DNA of 64,000 nucleotides from Morinoia aosen (taxonomy: Eukaryota > Arthropoda > Malacostraca > Amphipoda > Talitridae), in contig CM059558.1 of NCBI GenBank assembly GCA_030386875.1, positions 3,667,501-3,731,500 of the forward strand. Direction: 5' to 3'. Position 1 is the stretch's first letter. The number at the start of each line of letters is the position of its first letter. A program made the translations under genes and the position numbers. Shown piece after piece: positions 32,331 to 43,997 of this stretch. The notes under the pieces are model-generated. The model was not told where the DNA came from. It saw only the letters and a list, made by a program, of their open reading frames with translations, and searched no databases.

Positions 32331-33762
32331 CCTTTAAAGGCGCAAAGAGAGACGGACCAACCAATTTGATGTGTTGAATGAGATCCCATTAGGATAAAAT
32401 GAGAGAAATTGAACACAAAATATATATTTAGATATAGCTTTTAGGAGACACATTGCGTTTTGTCATAAAGTGTTGATGATGTATTAATTAATCGTTCGGA
32501 GACCACGTGAGATGAACGTTGCCATTTTCCTGAGATTGTATTGGAGTGTCATATTATTTCTTTGATTTTGACAAGAATATTTTCGATGCACTAGGTTTTA
32601 TCATGATTGCTATTTTTTAAAAGCAAAATTAAAGTGCAGTTCAAGTCATTTTCGTACCTGGTTTGAACTGAATTCGCAATTGTTGCTCAAGTAATTAATA
32701 GTTCAGACGCAGTATCTTTTCACTACTTTGAGACACAAAAATAAATGCTCACGGTCATAAAATGATCATGATGTGAATAGTTGACGATACATAATTGCCA
32801 TTGTTTATTTGAGAAGCATTTCATCAAAGTTATAATTCTCTTTTGATATGAAGATGTGCCGTCACGGGATTGAAGTATGATGGATAGAGGTGACAAAAGA
32901 GGTGTCAGTGTTGAGTGCGCTATCATAAAGATATCAGGGCTCGTGAAGCTGCTATTTCTTTGCTGTGAGTATTATATTGCAAGGGACACATGTAATGAAA
33001 CCACATTTAAATAAGGGAGCCGCAGGGCATGCATTCGTGAGAGAATTATTACGATAAAAATCTGATGATAATCTCGCATCAATGCGGAACTGAAAACACG
33101 GGAACAAATTGTCGTAATTAGGTCTCGTGATGTTGGGAAATACTGAAAGTTTCTTATATTATGAGAGAAAATACAAAATAAGCGGACAGTTCAAGCCAAA
33201 AAGACAGTTTACGCCCATTAAGTCTTCCGAATGGCTGTAGAAAAACGAAAAAAAGTTTTTTCCGATGAAGATGATACATCAATGGTTATTAAAATATCCT
33301 AAAGTAAATACACTTATATGATACAAATGTGAGTTTTGTGATACCTATGTCACTAGTCGAAACAAATTATGGGCAATGTATTCCTAAAGTTTAATTTAAA
33401 TTAGATGATATATGTAACTGCAATTATAAAAGAAAACACAACTTCAGTGACGAAGCATTGTTGAAAGCATTTTAGCGCACACTTACAGTGAGAAACGAGC
33501 TCAGAGACTTGCGGTATAAGGAATTAGTTAAAGGTAAAATGGGTGGATACAAATAATCCTGCGTCTAAGAAAGGTTGACATTTAGTACTATATTTTCACT
33601 CCTACGTATAAACTAGTATTCCAATCGACTCGGAGAATGTTTTCCATTGCGCCACGAATTTATGATTTTTTACGCAAATAATAGTGGCACATAACAGTCT
33701 ACCTGAGTCAGAAACATGAAAACTATTATTCTACAACGGCCGGCTACCAAGCCATGTACGAC
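32331..33762. other. Unassigned AT-rich sequence
   Basis: I see no exon, no family match and no tandem structure apart from the TA run adjoining the LINE at 33775. Open frames are short. Confidence 0.5.
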
Positions 33763-33774
33763 AGAACTAGAGTA

Positions 33775-36700
33775 TATATATATATATATACCGGGCTTAT
33801 CCTCCCTATGGGAGGGTAGCCGACAGCAGGCCAAAATCACCACAGTTAGTCACTAGGAGGCGAGAGAGGCAGCACTGGCCACACCTGAACTGCCAGGATC
33901 AGCAGCAGCCCAGAACAACCACCTTCCACAGTCAGGCCCGACAGCCACAGCTGGTTTACCCCGACCGCTTCATTGAGTGCAGCCCTTCCCCCCGCACATG
34001 ACTGGTCAACCCCATCACACGCGGGCAGCTTCCAGTAATGCGTCAAAAATAAAATTAACTCCTTATACACTGCCCCCACTCACCTCTGTCCGCAGCCATC
34101 CCTCTCGCCACGTCCACAGTCAGACCCCTCTCATACAAAGCACGTCGTACCCCATCCATCCAACTCATCCGTGGTCTACCTCGCGCTCGAAAACCACTCA
34201 CTTCCGACATATATATCTTTTTCACCAGCCGCTCAGCATTCATTCTTTATACATGCCCAAACCATCCAAGCACTCTTTCATCCACTCGCCTGCTCAACTT
34301 TTTGATAACACCCGTCTGCCCCCTAACCAACTCATTCCTGATCCTATCTCTTCTAGTTACTCCATACATGCTCCTCAAACACTTCATCTCAAACACATCC
34401 AACTTCCTCCTCTCAGCTGCTCTCAACCCCCAGGACTCTGCTCCATACAACAAAACTGGCACAATCAAACTTTCATACAGTCCCCTCTTAGCATTCATAC
34501 TCAAACTCCTGCATTCAAAAACTTTCCTCATTGCACCCAATATCTTACAACCTTCACTCACTCGATGCTTCACTTCTACTTCCATACTATCCTTAACAGT
34601 CACATCCGACCCGAGGTACCTAAAATGCTCTACCTCCTCTAAAACTTCCCCATTCAACCTCACATCCAAAGTTCCAAACACTCCACCTCTTGAACATCTC
34701 ATCACCTTACTTTTATTTACATTTACCCTCAATTTCCGCCTTTCGCACACTCTACCAAACTCTGCAACCAGTCTCCTCAGTTTTTCCTCTGAAACAGCCA
34801 CAAGCGCTGTATCATCTGCAAACAACAGCTGACACACTTCCCAATACATACCATTTCGTCCCACCAACTGCGCACCTTTTCCCAACACTCTGGCATTCAC
34901 TTCTCTCACCACACCACCCATAAACAAATTAAACAACCACGGCGACATCACACATCCCTGTCTCACACCTGTCACAACTGGGAACCATTCACTCACCTCA
35001 TTCCCTACTCTCACACATGCTCTGCTATCAATGTAGAAACTCTTGATCGCATTCAACAGTCTCCCACCCACTCCATACAAACTTACCACTTGTCATAGAG
35101 CCTCGCGATCCACTCTGTCATACACCTTCTCTAGATCCATAAATGCCCTATATACATCCTTTCCCTTTAATAAGTATTTTTCATTCACCTGCCTCACAGC
35201 AAACATTTGATCCACACAACCTCTACCACACCTAAAACCACACTGTTCTTCAGCAAGCACACGATCCGTCAACACTCTCACTCTTCCAATTAACACTCTT
35301 CCATACAGCTTCCCAACGACACTCAGTAGACTTATACCCCTAGAATTACTGCACTCATACCTGTCACCTTTCCCCTTGTACAACGGAACTACGCACGCGC
35401 TACTCCAATCAACCGGCACTTTACTAGCCTCGAAACACACATTTAATAAACGCACCAACTATTCTATAACCACATTTCCTCCTTTCTTTAGACATTCAAC
35501 CATGCAGCCATCCAAACCTGGAGCTTTCCCATTTTTCATTTCATCCAACGCACATCTCACCTCTGCACTTCTTATTCGACTTCTATTCACTTCACCAAAC
35601 ACAGGCATTCTAACATCACTTCCAACAGCTACTACTCTCGCAATCCTATCATCCCTCACGTTCAGAAGTTCCTCAAAATACTCCGCCCATCTCTTTCTCA
35701 CATCACAACTCGACACTAGCAGCCTACCATTTGCATCCTTCACTCCTGCCTCATTCTCCACCTGACCCTTCCTAATTCTCTTCACTTCCTTCCAGAAAAC
35801 CTTCCTTCTCTCCATGCAATCCCTTCCCAACTTCCTCCCCCATTCCTCATCCGCCGCCCTCTTCGCTCTCCTTACCATTCTTTGTACCTCTTTCTTCCTC
35901 TCCTTATACTCTTCAAAATTTTGCTGGTTGCCTATTTGGAGCCACCTTTCGAACGCCCCCCGCTTTCTTTTCACAGCCGCTCCTACTTCTCCGTTCCACC
36001 ATTCACTCCCCTTTCTAATCCCTCCTCCAACCTTCCTTACCCCACACACTTCCCTTGCACATTTTTCCACCGCATCTTTAAACAACTTCCATTCCCCTTC
36101 CACTCCACCCACCTCACTTTCCTTCACCCTCCTATACTCCACTTTCATCTTCTCCTGATACTCACACTCACGCTCAGAAGCATGTAACTTGCTTATATTT
36201 AACACCTCCCTTCCACTCCTCCTTTTTACGCCTCCCCACATTCCACTAACTCTCAGCCTTCCTTCCACCAAATAATGATCCCAAATCCCATTCATCTCAC
36301 CACGGAACACATTCACATCGAGCAAACGACCCATCACTCCCCTGCTAACCAAAATATAATCCATCAATGCTATCTCCTCTATCACACCTCCATTCGTCCT
36401 CACATATGTATACTTGTTTATACTTTTTTTCTGAAACAAACTATTCCCAACCACTAACTCACTCTCCACACATAACCCCACCAAGAAATCCCCACTCTCA
36501 TTCACCCCAGCTACTCCGTACTTACCAACAACACCATCCATCACCTCATCACCCACTCTTGCATTCAGGTCCCCCATCACCACAACTCTACAACCACTCC
36601 CCACTCTAGCCACACACTCGGACAATTTCTCCCAAAACTCCTCTTTCTCTTCCCCACTCCTCTCCGATCCCGGTCCGTACGCGCTCACAAACACCCATGC

Positions 36701-37198
36701 CTCTTCCCCCCATTTCACTCGCACCCACATTATTCTTGATCACACCTCACCCCATTCAACTACTTTCTCTCTGATTCTTACACTCAATAATATAGCCACA
36801 CCCTCTCTTGCATGTCCCCCACGTACTCCAGACACTCTCCCTCCCACACTCCCAAACATCAACTCACCACTACCCTTCAATTTCGTCTCACTCAAGGCCA
36901 ATACATCCATCTTCCGGTTTAACATCATTCTTCCGATCTCCTCCTTCTTACTCTCAGTTGCTCTACTTCCACACCCCCTTACATTCAAAGATCCTAGTAC
37001 TAGGGTTTGAGTGGTCTTTCGACCTCTCTCACCCCCTTCATTGGCCTGCTGCCTCTCGGGAAAATCATTACAGAGAAGGGGATCCCCAGTCCCCTCGCTC
37101 CGTCCACTATAGTCGCCTCTTACGACACGCAGCGGACCACGGTGGGAGAATTCTAACCCCCCCCACAGGGGGGAACTAGAACTAAAACATTTTACTCT
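33775..37198 (-). mobile_element. Full-length RTE-like LINE
   Basis: A 12-bp TSD, AGAACTAGAGTA, lies at 33763-33774 and 37199-37210. The minus-strand element is about 3.4 kb with one endonuclease/reverse-transcriptase frame, a short 3' untranslated region and a terminal (TA)n microsatellite (33775-33790). Small size, a single main frame and a simple-repeat 3' end suit the RTE clade. The 5' untranslated region contains CTGCGTGTCGTAAGAGGCGA (minus strand, about 37105-37135). The 250 bp next to the tail (33790-34037) recur as the truncated copy at 37993-38246. Confidence 0.88.
34055..37050 (-). pseudogene. LINE endonuclease/reverse transcriptase, four in-frame stops
   Basis: All segments lie in one reading frame from about 37050 to 34055. 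An apurinic-type endonuclease comes first (SLNVRG, LALSETKL, FVSAYGPG, VVMGDLNARVG, LMDYIL, WDHYLVEGRL). A linker and the reverse transcriptase follow (KAPGLDG, VVPLYKGKGDR, SNSRGISLLS, TGVRQGCVMSP, LFADDTALVA). The C-terminal region ends with GRPRMSWMDGVRR before TAA at 34055-34057. Stops interrupt at 36740-36742 (TGA), 35459-35461 (TAG), 35093-35095 (TGA) and 34247-34249 (TAA). No frameshift is present. The catalytic FADD box is intact. The true start codon is unclear, because the frame is open into the 5' flank and the first internal Met is within the endonuclease. Confidence 0.9.
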
Positions 37199-37319
37199 AG
37201 AACTAGAGTACAATGTGAAATAAAAGAGATGGAGAAGAAGTACTTTACAAACATTTACTTTGAACGTTTCGAGCCTAGGCTCATTCTCAACAAAATATTC
37301 TACGAATAAAAAATAATAA

Positions 37320-37510
37320 TATACTATACTATAATAAGAGCCGCGTCCGTCCGTCTCTCTGTCTGTCCGAAGCCAGCCGAAAGTGTGTGATGAGCGTATC
37401 TGTGATACGGGCCGAGTGCACTTGGCTTCATCAACACTCGAGAAACTGAATTTTTTTACGGTTTTTCTTTCATTTCGCCTTCTTTCTGATTTCAAATAAA
37501 GGGGGGTGGA
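37320..37510. other. Insert of unknown type, GTCC-rich start
   Basis: This segment of the left-arm insertion begins with a CGTCCGTCCGTCTCTCTGTC simple repeat and continues with non-repetitive sequence up to the SINE tail. No family is recognised. Confidence 0.4.
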
Positions 37511-37514
37511 CTAG

Positions 37515-37794
37515 TAATAATAATGAGGGCATCTACGGATGCTTTATTTCCAATCAAGCCTGATACATATCACCTTGTATATTGGATTTTCAAATGCCTT
37601 ATATCTGACGCCAGGACGCCATGACGCTTTCCCCCGGTCAAGACCGGTACCCATTTCAGACACCTGGGTAGAGTGGGGTATTGTGCTTGGAATTTTTCTC
37701 CCATACCCAACAAAGAAAGTCGCCAGCGCCGAGAATCGAACCCGGGTCTACCGCGCGGCTGCAGTAACCTCTAGCCACATGGCTATAGCGAGCT
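37515..37794 (-). mobile_element. tRNA-derived SINE, copy 2
   Basis: On the minus strand the head has an A-box-like TAGCCATGTGG and a B-box GGTTCGATTCT. The body contains GGTACCGGTCTTGACCGGGG, and the 3' tail is an ATT-rich tract (37512-37525). Length is about 280 bp. It matches the copy at 21492-21786 over its whole length. A functional tRNA is excluded, as no cloverleaf forms beyond the promoter boxes. Confidence 0.88.
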
Positions 37795-37992
37795 AACATG
37801 TCAGTACACTCAAGATTATAAAACCGGAGAATATAAGCACGAAATGTCAGTGCAGGTCGAAGCCATCGTACAGGTCGCTTACTTACTTCACCTACTCATT
37901 CTAGTATAAGACAACATTGTAGTAATGGTTCTTGTGAACAGGTAATTGACATTAGCAAATTTGAAATATTAGATTCTTGTACCGCCAACTTA

Positions 37993-38246
37993 CATATACC
38001 GGGCTTATCCTCCCCATGGGAGGGTAGCCGACAGCAGGCCACAATCACCACACTTAGTCACTAGGAGGCGAGAGAGGCAGCACTGGCCGCACCTGAACTG
38101 CCAGGATCAGCAGCAGCCCAGCACAACCACCTTCCACAGTCAGGCCCGACAGCAACAGCTGGTTTACCCCGACCGTTTCATTGAGTGCAGCCCCTCCCCC
38201 GCACATGACAGGTCAACCCCATCACACGCGGGCAGCTTCCAGTAAC
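37993..38246 (-). mobile_element. 5'-truncated copy of the RTE-like LINE 3' end
   Basis: A perfect 14-bp TSD, GTACCGCCAACTTA, lies at 37979-37992 and 38247-38260. The 254-bp insert is about 95% similar by eye to 33790-34037, which is the 3' untranslated region of the LINE at 33775-37198, and lies in the same orientation. It has only a minimal TA tail (CATATA). Truncation occurs about 20 bp downstream of the ORF stop. It could also be a SINE that borrows the LINE tail. Confidence 0.92.
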
Positions 38247-38585
38247 GTACCGCCAACTTAGACCTACGTATTTTAGAGTCATTATTCATTCATAAACTCA
38301 AACCTTCTCTCAACGAAATGCAGAGTGCATATCCTCTAAAAATAGTCAACCGTTAAATTATTCTTATTATTGTTTTTGTTTGTTAGTTTTCGTGCTTATA
38401 TTCTCCGGTTTTATAATCTTGAGTGTACTGACATGTTTATTATTTTATTCGCAGAATATTTTGTTGAGAATGAGCCTAGGCTCGAAACGTTCAAAGTAAA
38501 TGTTTTTAAAGTACTTCTTCTCCACCTCTTATATTTTAAAGCTTTTTTTGTGAAAAAGATTTTCTTTTGTACAATGTGAAATTTA

Positions 38586-39894
38586 TCACATACGGTTGTC
38601 ATAATATACTCAGGAGCGTATGAAGTGATATGATAAATTGCGCCACGCATGACTAAAGAGAACATTTTAGGACGTGAATAAGGGCAGGAAACACTAATGT
38701 CTTATAATGATAAGAAATTAGAAAAATTAACATTATTTTCGAAACATGATGCAAATGTCTTTAATTGAGAAACATGCATAGGTGCCATGACGGTCAGGTT
38801 TTTTGTTTGTACAAAAAGGGATAGCATAACATACAATGTATCCAATGCTGTTTAATTGAAGTTGAATAGTGTTGGTTAATTCTTGGAGACGATAAAAATA
38901 ACGAACTTCATGGATTGAAAACTCGTATGACAGTTAATTCGTGCATTGACATATAAGTTTTGCATATGTCAACATCAAGGAATATTATTAGAATGGCTTG
39001 TTGAGTCAGATACTCAAAAATATCATTTTAAGCGAACATAAAACAATGAAAAAAGTGAGTTGACAGCCTAAAATTGCATGCTTTAACGCACAAAACAGAT
39101 TTATGAGTTTTCTCATTTAAATGCCTGACGATAACAAGGAGAAAATAGAAAAAATACGGTGTTTATAGGACAAATGGAAAAAATTCCAACAACTGTGCGT
39201 AAGTGCACACATACATACATATACTTGAATGTTTGTACACATATGCACCTACACATGTTCACGATAGTAGGACACAACTAGGTATGCGTGCCGGCTGAGC
39301 GAGACAGTCAACCTTGCCGCTGCTGCCGGACGGCATGGTCTACCATGGAAGGGCTCCCACTCATGGTTTTTCCACCCAGATCTAGGTTTTTTCGATCCCT
39401 CCTGGGTTGCTAGATTTAATTTTTCAAATATCGCTAAATCTGCGTTTTTTGAAGTCAAGACTGTAAATTCATCATGAACTAGAGTAAATTGAATAATGCA
39501 GTTGTGAATTTTTGGTTCTAAGCCGTATGAAAATGCATTTCAGATACAAAACTACGCCTATCGGATGGGGTAGAACGCGTTCAATCTGTATAGAAAAAAA
39601 GATTGATTAATATTGTATAGGAGAGTTAATACACTGGGTTCCGTAATTGTAAATATTGCTTTAATTTATTAGGACAAATGTCGGCACGGCATTTGGAAGA
39701 AGAGGACAAACGACTAAAGTATAATGAAACAACAAACTATAAACTCTTCGGAGCAGGGCTTCAAGTAGACCGGCGGGCGCTGGACTTACGGTCTGCGCCT
39801 GTGCCGTCATAGGAAGCAAGCCGTGCTCTGTGGAGTAAGTTGCGGTTAGTCGTGATATAGTTTTAATCATAGGTTTAATTCAGTTTATCGTTGT
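38586..39894. other. Unassigned sequence
   Basis: Mostly AT-rich sequence without domains. A CpG-richer part at 39290-39420 and another at 39760-39850 have short open frames on both strands that I cannot support as exons. Confidence 0.45.
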
Positions 39895-40075
39895 GAGGTA
39901 AGTTTATTAGTTATAGGTTTTAAGGTAAGCTTATAAGTTATAAGGTAAGTTTATAAGTTATATGTTTTAAGGTAAGTTTATTTGTTAAAGTTATAAGTTT
40001 TAAGGCAAGATATAAGTTTTCAGTTATTGAGTTATAAGTTATAAGTTTCTGGTTTCTAGTTATAAGTTATAGTTA
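39895..40075 (+). repeat. Degenerate tandem repeat (TAAGGTAAGTTTATAAGTTA type)
   Basis: Units of about 20-25 bp built from GGTAAGTTTATAAGTTATA recur with changes across 180 bp. Confidence 0.75.
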
Positions 40076-41025
40076 TTAAGAATGCATGGGGAAACGTAGT
40101 CCTAAGTACCCAGCTCACGGCATGGCAAGTATTTGGTCCTAAACTTATAGTTTATGAACCTCTACAAGTACTCGTGAGCTTCAGGAGGCCAGGAAGCGAA
40201 GTCAGGCGAGCGGACGGTGAGTGGTGCAGGTCAGCAGCAAGGAAGGCGCCTCAACCTCTCATCTTCTGTCCGCTCGGTCCTCGGAAGAAGGGACGGAGAG
40301 TGTAGCGAAGCTGACGAAAAACCACTGGCGCCCCTGGGCTGGTTGCAGGCAGGTTCCGGACGGTGTTCGAGACGTAGGCTGAGTAGGCTCAAGTTTGTAT
40401 AAGTAATAAAGTTGATGGATGATGTTTGCTTAGTGGAGGTTGGAGGCGATCTGAACTGGCATCCAGAAAATTTACGAGGTAAGTGCGGCTTGGCTCAAAT
40501 GGTGTATTCATTAGGATGTATTCAGGATAATAAACCAAAGTTCAAGAACCAAAGACAAGCCTAGAGCTGGGTTATAGAAATTTTTACGTTATTGAATTTG
40601 CTACATTATCTGTGACTAAATTTCATTTAAAGGTTTGAAGGGCTATATATGGTTTATTTTAAATTACTTGTAGTCTTAAATTAAGTTCATGAACAAGAAA
40701 AGCTTAAAGTTAACGAACGTGAAAACTATTACAGGAACTCCTGTAAATTTATTGTACAAACTGTTTCTCACCCTTAAAAACGCTTAACAAACGAGTTTCT
40801 TAAGAACTTGCAAGCCAGGCAAAGCCGGGTATATCCGGCGCTCCAGTCTCCACTTCAGTCCTTGGCGAGCTTGTGTAAGTTGTGTTAATTCGATTTGCTT
40901 GGCTCGTTACAGTGATGTGACGCTCATTCTGATCGCTAAATTGATTGTGTATTCTTTTAAAGTGAATGTCTAAAAATTTATTTTTGATATTTAATTTTCA
41001 TATTTTAGACGCACTAGTATTCAAA

Positions 41026-41127
41026 ATGGCTGGCCCTCCGACAACGATGTCTAAAAAGTGGTATACGCAACCTTTCAAAGAAGAATGGTTGAAGGAAATA
41101 ATGGAAATCCTGTCACGGTTGGAAACC
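41026..41127 (+). pseudogene. Possible BED/hAT-type N-terminal fragment
   Basis: ATG at 41026 opens a 33-codon segment, MAGPPTTMSKKWYTQPFKEE then WLKEIMEIL, ending at TAA. The KWYTQPFKEEWLK phrase resembles the start of BED-finger hAT-like proteins, but no zinc ligands follow. This is an isolated fragment at best. Confidence 0.35.
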
Positions 41128-42840
41128 TAAACCGAAAATGGTACGAGATGTCATCAACGGAGTGCGTCACCAGCGTAATGAAAAGAGCCTTGCACAGCAG
41201 AAAGTCGTTTTAATGTCGATATTTGCGCTACATAAGAGAATTAGGAGGAGGAGGAACAGGAATAAAATCAGCATTGCCATCATCGTTAACACTCACGTAT
41301 GTTAAATTATACTTTTTCCTAATTAAAATAACACTTCTAGTTTTTTTAATGAATCTGGGTTTTTTCATGTTCAATCTAGGTTTATCTGAAATTTTTGAAT
41401 GGGAGCCTTGGAGCTGGTCAGTTGTGACTGTTGCGTTAGGACCTTCATACAGTGCACTTGACTACGAGCAGGCTAAATTAAGCTTCTTGCCTGATGCTTG
41501 TGTGAGTCTCTTTACTGTGCTTGGGTAATCCTGCGTCCTCTTTTACCATTGTACTTTAGGCGTTTTTGCTGGGTGTTTAGTCGGGGGAAGAGCCACGGTC
41601 TCGTGTTGCGAGACGGCTCCCGCAAGACACGTCCTGAGATTATACGTGTTCTGTCTATTATACTTGCCGTGTTTTAAATACATTATTGTTACTTGTCCGT
41701 CCCGCACCTTACCCTAGTGTCTGGGCCTAGCTATTTAGCCTGAATAGCGAACCCTTACCTGGCCGGCATCCTGACAGATCGGCGTCCTAGTGGTGAGACA
41801 TTTAGCGGGCTAGTTTCACTACACTTCTATTACTTCAAAACTCAACTGAATTCATTACTTGAAAAGTTTAAGGAATTGCCAATTATTTACTTCTAGGTAG
41901 CCTTACAAATTATGCCAACAAAATAAAAATAAAAATATTAATATTTCAATAACTTCTAAGGTTTATAATGAAACGAACTATTCTTCATGAACAGATTTTG
42001 AATTTTTTCAAATCCAAATAGATTGTGGTGTTCTCCCTCAGGCTGCTTTACACTCCGGGCAGACTCTGTAAACCTTTAGACTTTGTATATCTATGCCCGA
42101 AGCGAGTGCCTGAAGTGCAAACGAACCCAACAGGATAAAGGAAACACAACTGGAATTAATGCCGTATTATTGCGAAGATCGCCGACAATAGTGGCACACG
42201 ACGAAATATTACAGCCGGGCAATACAGCAACCGAGGACGTCTTGGCGGGCCGACGGTTGTCGGGGAGGCGCAGCGTGGTTGTAGGACGAGAGCAGACCGG
42301 TGAGGTGGCTACTGACCGAGAGTCTCCGACCAAGAAGTATCAGAGGCGCTAGCAGGGAACTGGCTCGAGTCGAGGGAGCGACGAGGCGTGGCGGCGGTGA
42401 CAGTAGCAGAGGTGGTGCTTGCTGAGCGTCGAGATTTTGTTGTAAACATCGGGGACGCTGCGAGTGTACTGAGGCTGGGGGGGGGGGGGCGGTGACAATA
42501 GGAAAGAAGAGAAGAGAATTAGAGTTTGGCACAGAGTGTGCCAGAAGAGAAAAAGGAGGAGAGAAAAGGAAAATGATAGTGGAAGAAAAAAAGGCGCTTA
42601 ACGCCTAATTAGGTGATCTTGTGCATCTTGTTTAATTTAGACTGCTAATTGGTTAATATAATAAGGTAAAAGTACCCGTCAGGGCTTTTTATGCTAAAAG
42701 TGATTCATGTTTTGTATTATGCCGCGTCTACTCTGCTCTATTGTATTATTATATCCACGGTAAAGGGCGACATGAGCAATCCGTACACGGAGTGAATTTA
42801 TTCTTAAGCCTAGGCAATTATATGCTCGTCTAAAAGTCCC
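41128..42840. other. Unassigned; candidate LTR end and CpG-rich block
   Basis: The segment 41560-41780 reads like the R-U5 end of an LTR (GTTTTAAATACATTATTGTT before GGCATCCTGACA), followed by a possible leader (CGGCGTCCTAGTGGTGAGAC), but no second LTR is in the window. A CpG-rich block (42080-42500) contains an 89-codon frame (42083-42352) with a CLKCK pair and no confirmable domain. A G run lies at 42478-42491. Confidence 0.35.
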
Positions 42841-43290
42841 TATATACATACACTATATATACATATACCAAATACTAACGTATACATATATAATTTTCAA
42901 TTTTTTTTTCTTACATACATATGCATATATACAAATTTTATATACATATACACACACGCATACCCGACACGTGCACCCATACTTTTTTTTCTTAAATTAC
43001 GTACACACGATACACAGGCATACATATGAATACATAAAATTTTTATTTTATCATACATATATATACATTACCACCCATACACACGACACATGAGCACACA
43101 AATAGTTATATACATTTTCATACCCATACACCCACAAACCTACACAAACACGCACACCAATATGCATATATACATTTTCATTTTTTTCACATTTTTTTTT
43201 GTTTTTTTTATTTTTTTTTTTAATTTTAATTTTTTTTATTTATTATTTTTTATTTTTTTTATTTAATTCATTTTTTTTCAAACATTACAT
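42840..43290. repeat. Low-complexity TA/CA-rich and T-rich tract
   Basis: ATATACATAC-type simple repeats (42840-43180) run into an almost pure T/A tract (43190-43280). No gene. Confidence 0.85.
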
Positions 43291-43997
43291 TCATTACATT
43301 CTAGCTATCTAAGCAATTACACTTATTTTACCTACACAATAAGCAATACCTAAAAATTCATTCTGTGTTACTGAACTATGACTTAGGCCTATCTAGTTAT
43401 TGATCTACGAGTATATACAATCTAATATCTACACATGTACATCATCTAGCGCCTATAATTAGAGAATGAGTTTTTACCTATACACTATCTTATTTACGAG
43501 TGTTATCTATTCTCTTCAATACACGAGCATATTATGTTACGCTAACTTCGACCTACTATATGTACCTACATATATATATATATACATTTCAAGTTAATTG
43601 TTTTTCTCTACCTATTTACAATTATAGCGTCTGTGCACATCATACATTATATACACCTAGATATAGTTTTGCAGACATGCACTTAACACTACGTACATTT
43701 TTACAGATAGGCTATTGAATAATTAGAGGTGTAAGTAAACAGGAATTCAAGAACTTTTAAAGTAATGAAAAATAATTATTGAAAAAAATTTTTTGGATGT
43801 CAGTGCAACTGAAATGAAGTTAAAAGTCTGGGGTTTTGGCTTCCCACCCATGGGGGGGGGGAAGACCGTCTTACCGCTCCCTTAAACCCCAGAAAACAAA
43901 AATAAAAAATATTAATGAAATTAGTTTGGTCTTCCCCCACGTCCTCCTAAAAGGACTAGAAATTGTCTTAATAGGTGTGCCTGCCAAGATTGTTGGT

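Larger units (their letters stand above)
37211..38585. repeat. Large inverted repeat with insertions
   Basis: The segment 37216-37318 (with TTCGAGCCTAGGCTCATTCT) is inverted at 38440-38550. The segment 37797-37845 (with TATAAAACCGGAGAATATAA) is inverted at 38388-38438. In the right arm the two are contiguous, while the left arm is split by about 475 bp (37320-37794) that includes a SINE. The centre (37846-38385) holds the truncated LINE copy. This appears to be a foldback-like unit later invaded by retroposons. Confidence 0.75.

Noticed and set aside
33977..36609. Plus-strand frames of 120-220 codons
   Set aside because: They are antisense shadows of the LINE frame on the minus strand and contain no domain motifs.
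42083..42352. 89-codon frame with a CLKCK pair as a zinc-knuckle protein
   Set aside because: Only one Cys pair, no His or further Cys ligand, and an equally long antisense frame.
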